From Mycoplasma sp. Bg1 (lineage in GTDB: Bacteria; Bacillota_I; Bacilli_A; Mycoplasmatales; Hepatoplasmataceae), in NCBI GenBank assembly GCA_001641205.1, contig LSMX01000002.1:197968-261967 (forward strand): a stretch of 64,000 nucleotides of DNA. Direction: 5' to 3'. Of the stretch, positions 25,114 through 37,248 are shown in pieces. Position 1 is the first letter of the stretch. Every line of letters starts with the position of its first letter. The translations under genes and the position numbers were made by a program. The notes under the pieces are model-generated. The model was not told the DNA's origin. It searched no databases and saw only the letters and a list, made by a program, of their open reading frames with translations.

Positions 25114-25149
25114 TTTATATATACTAAATCTAATACTTGTATATATAAA
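25114..25149. promoter_or_regulatory. Operator-like inverted repeat upstream of lacZ
   Basis: Perfect 11-bp arms TTTATATATAC and GTATATATAAA separated by 14 bases. Each arm resembles half of the TTGTATATACAA palindrome found before the GH65 and PTS genes, so a shared HutC/GntR-type regulator is likely. Confidence 0.5.
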
Positions 25150-25201
25150 TATTTAGAGCCAAAAGAACTATTTTTCTTCCTAAAAAACTCTAAAAATGAA
25201 A

Positions 25202-25240
25202 AAATAATCAAGTTTAGAATTCATTTAAACTTGATTATTT
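25202..25240 (-). terminator. Terminator after the M42 aminopeptidase gene
   Basis: 15-bp stem AAATAATCAAGTTTA / TAAACTTGATTATTT, followed on the minus strand by a T-rich run. It closes the GH65-to-M42 operon before lacZ. Confidence 0.75.
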
Positions 25241-25257
25241 AAAGTGTTTTTGCTAAA

Positions 25258-26343
25258 TTATTTTGAAATTTTACTAAAACTATCTTTATTAAATTGCAAA
25301 ATAAAACATTTTGCAAGAGATATTGTTTGTAAAATATCATTGAGATCAACAATTGTATTATGAGTGTGCATGTACCGACTTGGAATTGATAAACTCATTA
25401 CTTTAACTCCGTCCTTTGCAAGTTGAATTGCTCCAGCATCAGTTCCGCCCGTAACTGATTTGTCAAAAGTAAAATCAATTTCATTTTCTTTTGCAATTTG
25501 TTGCATTAAAGTTAATAAAATTGGACTAGTAACAGTCGCATCATCAATTAAAGAAAAAGAAACTCCACTACCTAAACAAACTGCTTTTCTATCATATCTT
25601 GGAATGTCTTCAGCATAGGTTACATCAAGTGCAAAACCAACCTCAGCTTTTCATTTGTAAGCACTTGTCAATGCTCCACGAAGTCCAATTTCTTCCTGAA
25701 CTGTTGCAATTAAAATAACATTACAATCTAACTCTAATGAATTGATTTCTTTTCCAAGTTCAATAAGACTTGCAACAGAGACACGATTATCAAAAGCTTT
25801 TCCAATAATTCGATTATTCCCTTTAACAAAAACAACCTCTTCTTGAAAAGGAGTAATTTGATTTCCCTCTGTAATTCCTAATGTTTCTACTTTTTTTCTT
25901 GAATCAAGTCCTAGATCAAGAAAAAATTTATCAAGAGGAATTAAACTTTTTCTTTCAGTTGGCGAAAGAATATGGGGAGCTTTACATCCTGAAATAGCAA
26001 TGTGTTCTTCTCCATTATTGGTTGTAATTACAAATCTTTGCCCAAGTGAAACATGGGCTGAAATTCCTCCAAGTGGAGTAAAATAAATAAAACCATCATC
26101 ACTAATTTTAGTAACTAAAAATCCCACTTCATCCATGTGTGCACTAAAAGAAACTGTAGGAGCAAAAGAACTATTTTTAGCTTTTTTGATAAAAGCTAAG
26201 GAACCAAGTCCATCACTTTCTAGTTCAAATTGATCTAGTTTTTTAAACTTTTTAATTAAATAATTTCCAATTGTTTTTTCAAAACCAGAAGTTCCATGTA
26301 AATTAGAAAGAATGCTTAAATTTTCTTGTAAACTAGTTTTCAT
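25258..26343 (-). CDS. M42 family metalloaminopeptidase, copy A
   Basis: 361 residues; FrvX/PepA/glutamyl-aminopeptidase type. Dinuclear metal ligands are all in place: AHMDE, the bridging Asp in KAFDNRVS, catalytic Glu pair in QEEIGLRG, ALDVT, TGGTDAG and the final His in YMHTHNT. It trims N-terminal residues from peptides in the cytosol as a large complex; some family members are annotated as endoglucanases because of sugar-operon context. The start ATG (26343) lies inside the end of copy B (11-base overlap), so the two are translationally coupled and may form one hetero-oligomer. Confidence 0.9.
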
Positions 26344-27427
26344 AATTATTTTTAATCTCCTCAATTGCTTTATCATCTAAATCAAGTACAACTTGTACTC
26401 CTAGATCAATTGTTGCTTCAACATCAGCTAAATCAATTATTGAATTATGAGAATGCATGTATCTTAAAGGAATTGCAATTGACATTGCAGGAACTCCTTC
26501 TTTTACAATTTGAATATTTCCTGTATCTGTTCCCCCACGAAAGGCATCAACAGAATAAGCAATTTCTTTATTAATTGCAGTGTTTCTTACAAAATTAAAT
26601 AGACGTGGATTTGCAACACTTCGACGATCTTTTAATAAAAGTGAAATTCCTTTTCCTAATCGAATATCATCTTTTATTACATCAGGAGTATCGTTTGAAA
26701 AGGTAACATCAATTGCAATTGCAATATCTGGAGTATTTTTATAAGTTGAAGTTCTTGCTCCTCGAAGTCCAACTTCTTCTTGAACACTAGCAACAATCAA
26801 AATATTATTTTTATGTTCAATTTTTGAAAGTCTTTCTAAAATATGCAAACAAGCAACTAGAGAAACCCGATCATCAAGTGCTTTTCCAATAATTCTATTT
26901 CCATCACTAGAAGTAATTGCTGTTTTTTGATATGGAACAATTTGATTTCCAATTTCAACTCCTCAATTTAAAATTTCCTTTTTATTTTTTGCTCCAAAAT
27001 CAAGATACAATTCATCTAAATCTAAAACTTTACCTTGTCTTAATGTATCTTCATTTTTGGGTTTTGCTGCAACTACTGCAATTATTTCCTCTTTTTTATT
27101 AGTAAGCAACTTAATTTTTTGCCCTAAAAGAACATGTGATCACCACCCTCCAATTGGATTAAAATAACCAAAACCATCATCATCAATATTTGTAAGAATA
27201 AATCCTACTTCATCCATATGGGCCATAAAGGAAATTGTTTTTCCTTTTTTCCCCAAGGTTCCTTCTTTTAAAATTAATAATGAACCAAGATTATCCTGTT
27301 CAATTTTTAATTCTGTAAATTTACTTAAAATTTCTATCAAATATGCTCGCACATTGTGCTCAAATCCTGAAGTTCCATTTAGATTAGAAAAAGTAATAAT
27401 TTCTTTTCTAAGTTCTTCTTTATTCAT
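26333..27427 (-). CDS. M42 family metalloaminopeptidase, copy B
   Basis: 364 residues, tandem paralogue of copy A. Metal and catalytic motifs are intact: AHMDE, KALDDRVS, QEEVGLRG, AIDVTF, GGTDTGN and YMHSHNS. The start at 27427 has an AAAGGA site; an in-frame upstream extension to 27478 lacks one. It sits in the run GH65, permease, two HAD enzymes, two M42 peptidases. Peptides imported elsewhere could feed these enzymes, but why they share a transcript with a disaccharide phosphorylase is unclear. Confidence 0.9.
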
Positions 27428-27452
27428 ATTGTTCCTTTCATTAGATATATCT

Positions 27453-28127
27453 TTATTTATAACTTTTAATAAAATCAAGAAATAATTGTGGAGAAAGTTC
27501 TTTTGTTGATGAAATTGTTAATCTAGCATCTTGAATATTATTATTATAATCAATTGCAAGCGAAGCCATAAAAGCAGCATTAATTGCATCAATTCCAATT
27601 TGTGAATCTTCAATTCCAAGACATTCTCAGGAGTTCAAACCCAAAAGAGCAGCTGCTTTGAAAAAAACCTCTGGATCTGGTTTTACTTTTAAAACAGTTT
27701 CTGGATCTACAATTACATCAAAATATTTTTCAATTTCTATTTTTTTTATAATTAAAATTGCATTTTTAGACAAAGTTGCAATTCCTACTTTAAATCCATG
27801 TTTTCTTAATCATTTAATTAGAAAAAAAGTTTCTGGAAGTAATTCCACTTTATTAATATCAGAAATAAGAAATTTATAAAATTCATTCTTTTCTTTCAAA
27901 ACTTTTTGAATTTTTGATTCTTTTCAAATTATATTATGTAATTTTAAAAGTGATAATAAAACATCTCGACGATCAGCTCCACGGGTAACTAAATTATCTG
28001 TTTCATCTAAAGCGACCCCATATTTACTTAAAGTTTTTTTTCAAGCAACCCAATGATAGACCTGTGTATTTACAATAATTCCATCAAAATCAAATATAAC
28101 TGCTTTAATTTTAGAGTTATTTAACAT
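27453..28127 (-). CDS. HAD-superfamily hydrolase, beta-phosphoglucomutase-like
   Basis: 224 residues with the HAD core: nucleophile and acid/base Asp in IFDFDGIIVN, Thr motif in GIATLSKN, Lys in VLKVKPDPEVF and the Mg2+-binding GIEDSQIGIDA. The cap domain resembles beta-PGM (TRGADRRDVL) but lacks the strict RGVSR signature, so it may act on another sugar phosphate or be a phosphatase. It lies immediately downstream of the clearer beta-PGM gene (20-base gap). UGA Trp codons are used. Confidence 0.75.
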
Positions 28128-28147
28128 ATATAAATTATATGGCTTTC

Positions 28148-28804
28148 TTATAAATTACTTAGAAGTTTTATAATTTCATAGTGATTTTTTACACAATATT
28201 CGCACTTATGTAAGTGATCTTCAGTTTGATAACAAATTGTATGCATCCCAAGAACATTTGCTCCATCAATTCCTGATTGGGCATCTTCAATTACATAACA
28301 ATTTTTATAATTTATTCCGATGTCTTTTGCAACAAGAGCAAAAAGTTCTCCTGTTGATTTTGCAGTTCTAATTGATGAAACATCAACTCTTGAATCAAAA
28401 TATTTTAATAGTCCAATTTGTTTCAAGATAAAAGAAGCATTTAAGGAAGCCGAACCTAAAGAAATTTTATATCCTTTATCATGAATTTTTTCAAGTAATT
28501 CTTCTGCTCCAGGAAAAACATCCTTTTTTGAAAGTTTTTGAAGAGATTTAAGATATAGTTTATTTTTAAAAATTAGTAGTTCTTCAAATCTTTTTAGAGA
28601 AATTTCTTTTTCCTTATTATAATATTTTAAAATATATTCAAGTGAATGTGCTCTTGCAACGCCTCTAAGTTGTCCATTAATTTTTCTTTCAAGATCAATT
28701 CCAACCTCTTTTGCAGTTGCTTTTCAAGCTTCATAATGTAGTTCATCTGTTGAAATAATTACACCATCAATATCAAATATAAAGTTTTTTTCTTTTTGTT
28801 CCAT
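28148..28804 (-). CDS. pgmB: Beta-phosphoglucomutase
   Basis: 218 residues. Converts beta-glucose-1-phosphate to glucose-6-phosphate. The DxD motif is in FDIDGVIISTDELHYEAW, the cap has the substrate-specificity loop LRGVAR, and GSASLNAS and VIEDAQSGIDGA follow. It sits 8 bases after the tailed permease in the operon headed by a GH65 phosphorylase, whose product would be beta-G1P; this is the standard pairing in maltose/trehalose phosphorylase operons and supports the call. Confidence 0.9.
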
Positions 28805-28812
28805 TGTTTTTC

Positions 28813-31800
28813 CTAGTTTAATTCTTTTACCTTTTTAAAACTTGAAAGTAAGTCATGGTAATTTTCCACAAAAAATTCCTCATGGAGTGTTAAAAATTTG
28901 TCATTATTTACAAGATTAATTAACATTAAATCTTTTTGGACTCCTTTTGAAATTGGGTGGATTGTTTTTTCATTTTTATCAAGATATAAGTTAATATCAT
29001 TTATTTGATAAACATCTGTTACAAGTTTATCTGTTTCTAAATATTTAACTATAAATTGATTTCCATCAATAATAACTTCATCAGTAATTCTTTTTGGAGT
29101 AAACATTACAGAATACTGTCTAATTGCTCCAAAAGAGGTTGCTTCATATGATGGTTCGTAATCTTGTGTGCTATAAACTGTATTTGGTTCAATATAGAAG
29201 TTATCAATATAAGTTTTTTCAGAATCTTTAACTGCAACTTTTAATTGTTGTTCTTTTTGAAGCATAATTAGATATTTTTCACCCAAATATTTTGCTTTTA
29301 ATTTTAAAATTTCTTCTTTTTGAATAACTCTAAGAGCTGTCTTTGCATGAGTAAGATAGAATTTTTCTAAGGCAATATCAGTATCTTTGAGGGCTTTAAA
29401 TTCTAAAATTGTATCTTTCGAATCAATTGAAGCAGTTTTACTTTCAAACTCAATTTCAATTGCTTCAATTTTTTGATGCATTTTTGCAATTACTTCTTCT
29501 AACTGTTTTGTATGTTCTTCTTTTAAAAATTCTAATTGTTTTTTAAATTCAACTTTCATTTTTTTAGTAGTTTCTGGAGCTAAATCTTTATAATTTTTAA
29601 TTGCAAGAGCAAATTTTTCTTTATAAATTGCATTTACTTCTTTTTTAATTTCTTTTATATTATTTTTATAATGAATGATAAATGGTCTAAGTTTATCAAA
29701 TTCAAGTTTTCCTTGTTCTTTCCAATAAACACGAATTTCTTTTTGGCTTTCTTTAAAAACATTCATTAAAACTTTATATTCTTTTTTATATTCTTTATCA
29801 AGTGTTGATAGTTTTGCTTTTTTAGCTTTTAAATCTAGATCTAAAGCAATTGTTTGATCATAAAGGTTATTATATTTTTGTTGTAAAAGATGAATATCTA
29901 AATCTAATTGTTTTCTAATTTTAGTTTCTTTTTCAGCAAAAAGAAATTTATTTTTTGAATAATAAATTTGAATTAAAGCAGGATCTAAATTATTTCTAAT
30001 TGCTATTCGAATGTTACGTTGTTTTTTTTCATATGATAAATATCAAAATAAAACTGGAATAAAAACAAAGATAATTGCCGCAACATTTAAAACTGTTCCT
30101 ACTCATCAATTACTATCTGGAGCTGGGTCATATGGGAAAAAAGCCATTAGAAAGACTCAACTATAAATTACTAAAATAAAAGCACCCATAATAAGTCCAA
30201 AGTTTCTTGATCCACATCTAAATGTTCGCTCCTCATCGTCATGTTTTAGCCGCAAATTAAAGTAAGCTGCAAAAATCATAATCGGGGGGATCATTCCAAG
30301 TGAACCACCAGCAGTTTTTATCATATCAATAAATTGATTTATTCCATTTAGCCCAACAAAAGGAATTGTAAATAAAGGAACTACAATAATAAATTGTAGT
30401 CATGCTCCTCGATAAGGAACTCCATGTTGATTCTTTTTAGTAATATAAGATCCAAAAACACCAGTATCACTTTCTGAAAATAATGTTCTTACTGGAGCTG
30501 CTGTTCACATTAAAACAGCACCGATTCCAGTTACAAAAAATAATCATCCTAAAAAGACATTTGTAATAATAAATGATGTTTCTTTATCAAGACCAAGATT
30601 TCCAAAAATATAATAAAACATTAAACTAATTGTTAAATAATTGGAATTAGAAAGCGAATCACCAGGAAAAACTGCAACAAGAAAGGTTCCTAAAACATAA
30701 AGGGTTCCAATAAGCATTACAGAGATAATAAGTCCTTTAATAAAAGTTTTTTGACCTCCTTTTACATCATCAACATAAACTCCAAGTCCTTGGGCTCCAT
30801 CAGCCGCCATTAAAACTCAAACAAAGATGGTAAATCAAACATAATTAAAGCCACCAGCTTCACCAAAAAAGTTTGGAGTTACCCCTTCTGGAACAACTCC
30901 CGGAGCTTGTGGTGCAATATAAGTATGATCCAATCAAAAAACAAGATCTCCACCATTATTTGTAATTTTAAAATGCATCTCACTTCCAATATTTGGAAAA
31001 TTAGAAGCAAAACCCGGAATATCAGAAAGACTAATTCATTGATCCATCGGAATATCTGAAGAAAGTCTTGAAAAACTTAATAAAGATGTATAACTATCTG
31101 GAATATCATAATTATTAAATGAAGGAATTCAAACTCCATCTGTAGTAGTTTCAAATTGGGACATAAAGGTTTCCCCTTTTCCAGGAACTACAAAAAATCC
31201 TCATTCTGAAATGCCTCCATAACTTTGGACACCAGAAGAAAGCATTAATATATAAGCAACAATTGCAACAAAAAAGAAAAAGAAAGTAATTCCAAGTACT
31301 AAAGTTCCTCCTACTGTGGTAATTTTTGACATTGATCTGGTACTTTTTGTTGATAAAAAGGTAATTACAAAAAAGACCAAGACCCCAAAAATTGGAACCA
31401 TAATGTTAAATAAATCAGTTTCTGTTAAATCTTTTCCACTAATTCCAAAACCAAAACTAACCGCAAACCCCGGGAGGGCGCCCATAAAGTAGGTTAAATT
31501 AGCAAATCAAAACATAAAAGCGGTTAAGAAAGCAATTTTTCTTCCAATTCCGACCTCAACTCATTTCATTAGTCCTGATTTAGACCCTTTAGCTTTTTTA
31601 AGGGAAGCAAATTCCGCAATTACAAGCGAAAAAGGCACAAGGTAAACAACTATTGCAGCAATAAAAGCAGGAGCTGCTGATCATCCAAGGCCTACATAGT
31701 TGTAAACAATATTACTAAATGAAAAAATCATTAAGATTGACATCATACAAAGTGCTCACATTGAAATCTTTTTTGAAGTACTTTTTGTATCAATGTTTTG

Positions 31801-31830
31801 TTTTGCAACTTTTCCATAGTTTTTTTCCAT
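28813..31830 (-). CDS. APC-superfamily amino acid permease with large cytosolic tail, copy B
   Basis: 1005 residues, paralogue of 18128-21142 with the same architecture. The permease part shows SGLMKWVEVG, FWFANLTYFMG, AADGAQGLGVYVDDVKGGQK and 12 helices, with an extra outward loop of about 115 residues. After residue 600 comes a roughly 400-residue Lys/Glu-rich region of probable coiled coil, then a small C-terminal domain with VIIDGNQFIVKYLETDKLV. The tail is more diverged than the transporter part. It is embedded between the GH65 phosphorylase and beta-PGM, so it could import the sugar or an amino acid used with it; APC proteins normally carry amino acids. The start has an AAAGGAG site. 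Confidence 0.8.
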
Positions 31831-31871
31831 TTTTTCTCCTTTCAATTTTACTAATTAATTTTAAATTTTAA

Positions 31872-34232
31872 TTAGTAATGATTAATAATTATTTCATCTT
31901 TTAAGATGTATGTTTTTTTATTATAAATTAAGGGAATTTCTAATTCATTTGTTTGATCAACTTTTTTTAATTTATAATAATCTTTTGTTAAGGTAATTAA
32001 GATTTTTTGTCCTAAAAGATAAACATTAAATTCTAATTTATCCCAAGCTTTTGGTAAATTAGGAGTAAAAATGTAATTTCCATTTGCATTTTTAAGTCCT
32101 CCAAAACCAGAAATAATTGATTGCAGGGTTCCTCCGATTGAAGCAGAATGAATTCCATTTAGGGATGAAACCATTTCATTTCCAAGATCAATTGCAGAAG
32201 CTTTTTTAAAAAAGTCATAAGCAAATGATTTATCTTTTGCATAGTTTGCTGTAATTGTATGCATACTTAAAGATAAACTAGAATCATGCATACATCTACT
32301 TTCATAGAAACGTCAATTTTTTTCAATTGTTTCTTCATCAAATAAATGACCAAGGGTATAAAATAAGGTAATAATATCAGCTTGTTTTAATACTTGATAT
32401 CCATTAATTTCAGGGAAAGTATAATCATTAAATAACTGGCTAGGATGAGCTTTATAAAATTTCATATCAACTTCAGGAAGTTTTAGAAAAGTATCATTTT
32501 CTGGAATAATTCCTTTTTCATTTGGTTTTGGAAGATAAATTTTATCTACAATATTTGTAAGTTCTTCTTCAAGATTTTCCAAATTCAATTTTGCATTTAA
32601 TTTTTCAAATAAATCTTTATCACTAATTTTTAGTTCTTTAATATAAGAAATTGATTTATCAATGTTAAATCAAAGCATGTAATTTGTAAAGGCGTTATTA
32701 TTAATATTTTCTTTATATTCATTTGGGCCTGTAACAAGAGTAATTTCATATTTTTGGATGCTTTCGTTTCATTCCAAACGGCTTATTCAAAATCTTGCTG
32801 TTTCAAAAAAGAGTTCAAAACCATAATTTTTCATATAACTATAATCATTTGTTGTTGAATAGTACTGCCAAATTGCTCAGGTAATATCTGAACAAATATG
32901 AAGTTGATTAAAAGCAGGTCAAACTTTTATTCTTTTTCCTTCTTTACGATCAACTGCTCCTCAAGTTGGGCAAGTTTCTCCTTGGTCTGGTCAAGTTGTT
33001 TCTCATGGTCATCAAAGTCCATCATAACCATTTTCTTTTGCTTTAATTATTGCTGAGTTTTTTACAAAGAAACGATGTTTTAATAAGTTTCTTGCTTCAT
33101 TTGGATCTGTATATAAAAAGTATGGTCAAATAAAAATTTCTGTATCTCAAAAAGTATGCCCTTTATATTCTTCACCACTAAAACCTTTTGCTTCAATGTT
33201 TGTTCTTCAATCGTGCATTGGAGTAAATCTACGAATATGATATTGGTGAAATCTAACTGCAAGAATATCAAAATCATCTGTACTTTCAATTTTAATTTCA
33301 TTATCTTTTCATCAATTATTTCAAGCACCAATTGATGCTTCTAATTCTTGATCATAAGTTTTTAAAACTTGTTCTTGCATATTTTTATGTGCATTAGCTC
33401 TTAAATCTTTTTCTACAATTTCATTTTCAAAATATTCAATATCTCTTGTAGTGTTTATTGTTGTAAAAAGTTCAATTGCTACCTTTTTATTTGCAAGTAA
33501 ATCAAATTTAACAAATTGTTTTAATTGGCGACGATCATATCCATAAACTGAACTTAGTCTTGAAAATTGTTCTTCTTTATTCCCATCAAAATAAAAATTA
33601 ATTGCTTTGTTATAAACAAAAGCAATTTTTGATTTTGTTGTTGTAAAAACATATTCCATAATATTATCAAAATATGTTGCATCAGTATCTTCAAAATGTT
33701 GAGCTCCTGAATTTGTTTCTTGACCATCAATTCCAGCATGAATACTTATTTTTAAATCTTCTTTTGCTTTTAAAATGATTTTTTGAACAAGTAAATGTAA
33801 ATTACTCATAGAAATAAATTTTTTAGAAATAATTTCAATTTCATGATTATTTGGTGAAAGTCATCTTACTTTTCTAATTTGTTCACCATAACGTAAGTTA
33901 AAAGTTCTTTCATAAGAAAGAATTTCTCCTTGTGTTAAATTAAATTCTTCATCATTAATTGTAATTGTAAAATCCCACGGATTTGCACAATTTGGTAACT
34001 CCGAAACCTCTGGTCCTTCTACTGTGTTAAAAGTTCCTGCAATATATAACCCTGAATGTCTTTCTGTATATTTTTCTTCATGAATTGCTCTTGATCCAAT
34101 ATAACCATTTCCCAAAGTCATTATAGGTTCAAATTTTTGTTGATTAAAAATATTAAATTCATTTTCTTTAATAATTCAATTTTTATTTTCGCCAATTCCT
34201 GATGAATAACTAATAAATTTAGTATCTTTCAT
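31872..34232 (-). CDS. GH65 disaccharide phosphorylase (maltose/trehalose/kojibiose type)
   Basis: 786 residues, normal for GH65. Phosphorolyses an alpha-linked glucose disaccharide to beta-glucose-1-phosphate and glucose. N-terminal beta-sandwich (MTLGNGYIGSRA at about residue 37) then the (alpha/alpha)6 barrel: KGFSGEEYKGHTFWDTEIF, GPNEYKENINNNAFTNYM carrying the catalytic Glu, and HDSSLSLSMHT near the end for phosphate binding. A C-terminal beta domain closes the protein. Many UGA Trp codons. Exact substrate is not readable by eye. It heads an operon with a permease and beta-PGM; a perfect TTGTATATACAA palindrome lies 89 bases upstream. Confidence 0.92.
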
Positions 34233-34320
34233 ACTCCTCCTTTTTTAATATACTTTTATAATAAGTCATATTTTTTCTTTTTTATTTTTTTAATTAATTT
34301 TTATATACCCATAATTTTTT

Positions 34321-34332
34321 TTGTATATACAA
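34321..34332. promoter_or_regulatory. Palindromic operator TTGTATATACAA before the GH65 operon
   Basis: Perfect 12-bp palindrome; a second half-site-like TTATATACCC lies 20 bases away at 34301-34310. This form is typical for HutC-subfamily GntR repressors such as TreR. Best copy in the window. Confidence 0.6.
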
Positions 34333-34388
34333 AAAAAACAGCAAATAGAATTTGTTGTTTTTTGAGAGAATATGAAATATTTTTAATA

Positions 34389-35447
34389 TTAAGCTAGTTT
34401 AAAAATTAATTTTTTTTCATAATATAGATATTTAATAAGTTCTAGATAGTTTTCAGAAATTTGTCCTACAAAATTTGATTTATTATTTATTACAATATCT
34501 TTTGCAATTATTGAAAGATCACCTGCATAATTTTCTGCATCTTTATTATCTAAAATAATCATTCCTGTTTTTCCATCTACTTTATCATTATTTTCTGGAT
34601 CAATTATGATTTTTTCTATAAATAAATAATAAGGTCTTGCTTCTGCAATTCTTAAAAAATTATTTCCAAAATCTTTTCTAATATGAATTTCTTTATTTAA
34701 AAATTCTTTTTGTTTTGCAAATCAATTATCAACTGGAATTGTAATTAGATCTTTTTCAATATAATCATTTATTGCTTGATGATCAAATTCTGAAATAATT
34801 TTTTCCCCAATAAAAACTATGTCCATATTATAAATTAAGTCATGTTTTAAATAAGCTAGATAAACATTAGAATATCTTTCATCTTCAAGTGTTGGTAAAA
34901 AATTATATTCTGGACTAATTACTTCATCGCCAGAAATAAATGAACAAATTTTTCCTCCAGTAGCTTTTAATATTTTGTTTTGTTTTAAAAAATATTTTGT
35001 TGGTAATCCTGTTCCAATTTTTGGATAATGGTTGTGAATTCATAAAATATTTTGTTTTGATAAATCATCTAGTTCTAATTGTTTTATTTCTTCTACAATT
35101 ATGCTTAGTTCAGTTTCAGAAAGAGATGAACAATTCAAAGCCAAACCAACTACAGTTAAAAAAGAAATTACTTTTTTATAATTTTTTGCTTCATCAATTC
35201 TTAAATAATCAATTTTTCAATCTTTATTTAAAGTTTCTAAATTAATATTATGTTTTGCAAGTGCATTATCATTTACATCAACAATAACTTTCATTCCCAA
35301 GTCATGTAAAGTATTAATTGTTTTTTTAGCTTGTTCAGTATCTATCGTAACATTAATTTTATCTAGTAAATTAATGAAAATATAGCTACCTTTTATATAA
35401 TTTATTTTTGATATATCACTATCATATTGAAGGGTATAACCTATCAT
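34389..35447 (-). CDS. MupG/DUF871 family protein
   Basis: 352 residues. The N-terminal TIM-barrel part carries DLGMKVIVDVN, YLRIDEA, LNCSSLSE and the diagnostic HNHYPKIGTGLP, SFISGDE and FLPTLEDER segments of the DUF871 family, with a C-terminal cyclophilin-like domain. In Staphylococcus MupG is a 6-phospho-N-acetylmuramidase that cleaves MurNAc-6P-GlcNAc. This organism has no wall, so the substrate may be an imported wall fragment or a different 6-phospho-disaccharide. It follows nagB in a cutC-nagB-mupG run, supporting amino-sugar use. Start site: AAAGAGG. Confidence 0.72.
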
Positions 35448-35551
35448 TTTTAACCTCTTTAATTAAGCTAATTTTATTTTTTATACTAAAATAATAAATG
35501 CTCATTAAATATATCTCATTTTTTTAATTTTTTGTAGTTTTTAGTTAAAAG

Positions 35552-35562
35552 TTGTATATCAA
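35552..35562. promoter_or_regulatory. Operator-like TTGTATATCAA before the MupG-like gene
   Basis: One base short of the full palindrome TTGTATATACAA; lies between nagB and the MupG-like gene. Confidence 0.35.
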
Positions 35563-35568
35563 AGTAGA

Positions 35569-36273
35569 CTAAATTTTTAGATCAGTGTAAATTTGAAAAT
35601 TTGGATGATCAATAAAATAAGTAATTGGTCAAGAGGGATCTTTTTCCCCGCTTGCCTTTGCTTCTTTAAATTTAATTAAAACAGCTCTTTTTGATTCTCC
35701 CCAAGCAATTAAAATAATTTTGTTTGATTTTTCATAAATATCAAATAAACCCATGGTAATTGCTTTTGTTGGATAACCATCATCAATTCCTTGATCTATA
35801 AAATTAACTTTAATAGTTGATTCAGTCAATTCAATTTCTTGAGTTCTTCCAAATTCGCTCCCTGGTTCATTAAAAGCAATATGTCCATTAACACCTACTC
35901 CAAGCATTGTTAAATCAAATTGTTCAACATCATCTAATGCATCATTATATGATCTTGCAGTTTTTGGAAAATGAGTATTAGATTTTTTAATATCAAGGTG
36001 ATCAAATAAATAATTATCCATAAATTTTCTAAAGGACAAAGGATTTTTAAAAGGATCAATTCCTAAATATTCATCTAGATTATAAGTTTCAATTTCTTTA
36101 AAAGAAAGTTCTCCTCTTTTATAAAATTTAATTAGTTTTTTATAAATTTCAATTGGTGAACTTCCTGTTGGTAAACATAAAGTTGAATCTTCTTTTTGTT
36201 GTATTTGGTCTTTAAATTGTTGAGCTATTTTTTTTACTAGGTTGGATTTTTTTCCGATATTAATTGTATTCAT
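35569..36273 (-). CDS. nagB: Glucosamine-6-phosphate deaminase
   Basis: 234 residues. Converts glucosamine-6-phosphate to fructose-6-phosphate and ammonia. Motifs: LCLPTGSSPIEIY substrate loop, YNLDEYLG with the catalytic Asp, and GVGVNGHIAFNEP at about 134-146. C-terminal KIILIAWGESKR and the UGA-encoded Trp in DPSWPITYF match the family. It lies between a CutC-like gene (57-base gap) and the MupG-like gene. No nagA (deacetylase) is visible in this window. Confidence 0.96.
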
Positions 36274-36330
36274 TTTTCTTCTTTCAATAAACTATAATAA
36301 TTTAATTTTAAATAATAAAGTTATAATAAA

Positions 36331-37029
36331 TTATAATTTTGAATCAAGTGCTTCCTTCATTTTATAAATTGCTTCTTTATCTAATTCATTAAAAATATTT
36401 CGATTAATTCGAACTGCAGTTCCTGCATGAAGTTTTTTAATATTTTGAATTTGTAAAAATTCATTACAATTTGCAGGTGTTACTCCTGAACCAACCATAA
36501 TTTTTTCTTTTAAAATTCTAGAAGCTCAAGAAAGATTAAACATTCCATCCATTGCTTTTTCTGCATGCCCAGAAGTTGAAACATAATCTATTTCATTAAA
36601 TTGACTAAGGGTTTTAATTCCTTGCTGATAATCAACAGTTGAATCAATTGCACGGTGAAAAGTTAATTCTAGTGTTCCTTTTTCTGCAATTATTGTTTTT
36701 AATTGTTCTTCATTAATTGTTCCATCGCTATTTAGACTTCCAAAAATAATTCCTTTTGCTTTAGTTAATTTAATCATTTCTAATTCTTGTAAAATAATTT
36801 TAAATTCTTCTATATCATAAACATAAGAATCTCACAAGTTACGAAGCATTACATAAACAGGAATATCCACTGCATTTGTTACGTTTTTAATAATTTCAAA
36901 ACTTGGAGTTAATCCTCCTTTATCAAGATCTCTTAAAAGTTCAAGACGATCTACATTATATTCTTGGGCCTTAATTGCATCTTTTGAATTTAAAACAATC
37001 ACTTCTAATTGTGGACTAATATTTCGCAT
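36331..37029 (-). CDS. CutC-family TIM-barrel protein, copy 1
   Basis: 232 residues, complete. Family features: VDRLELLRDLDKGGLTPSFE, VYVMLRNL, GSLNSDGTIN, LTFHRAIDS and the SGHAEKAMDG / VGSGV end. It departs from classical CutC: the Cys in ELC..L..GG is Leu, and the PRGGDF segment is replaced by NLWDSY. CutC was first described as copper-related, but that role is doubtful, and the active site is unknown. Here it precedes nagB and the MupG-like gene, and two paralogues (39665-40366, 44284-44982) also sit in sugar units, suggesting a sugar-phosphate role. The Trp in RNLW is UGA. Confidence 0.8.
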
Positions 37030-37248
37030 GCTCTTCTCCTTTTATTTTAAATTGATATTATTAACTTTAATTTATTAAAATTTCTTTTATTATAAATATA
37101 TTTAAATTATATTTTATTTATTTAAACTTTCTATTTATATTAATATACATTTCTAATTTATTTTTTATTCTAAAGAAAAGTAATTTCCTTTTAAAAATAG
37201 ATAATTTTCACTTTTCAAATATTTTTTAATTTCTAATTTTGTTTCTTC

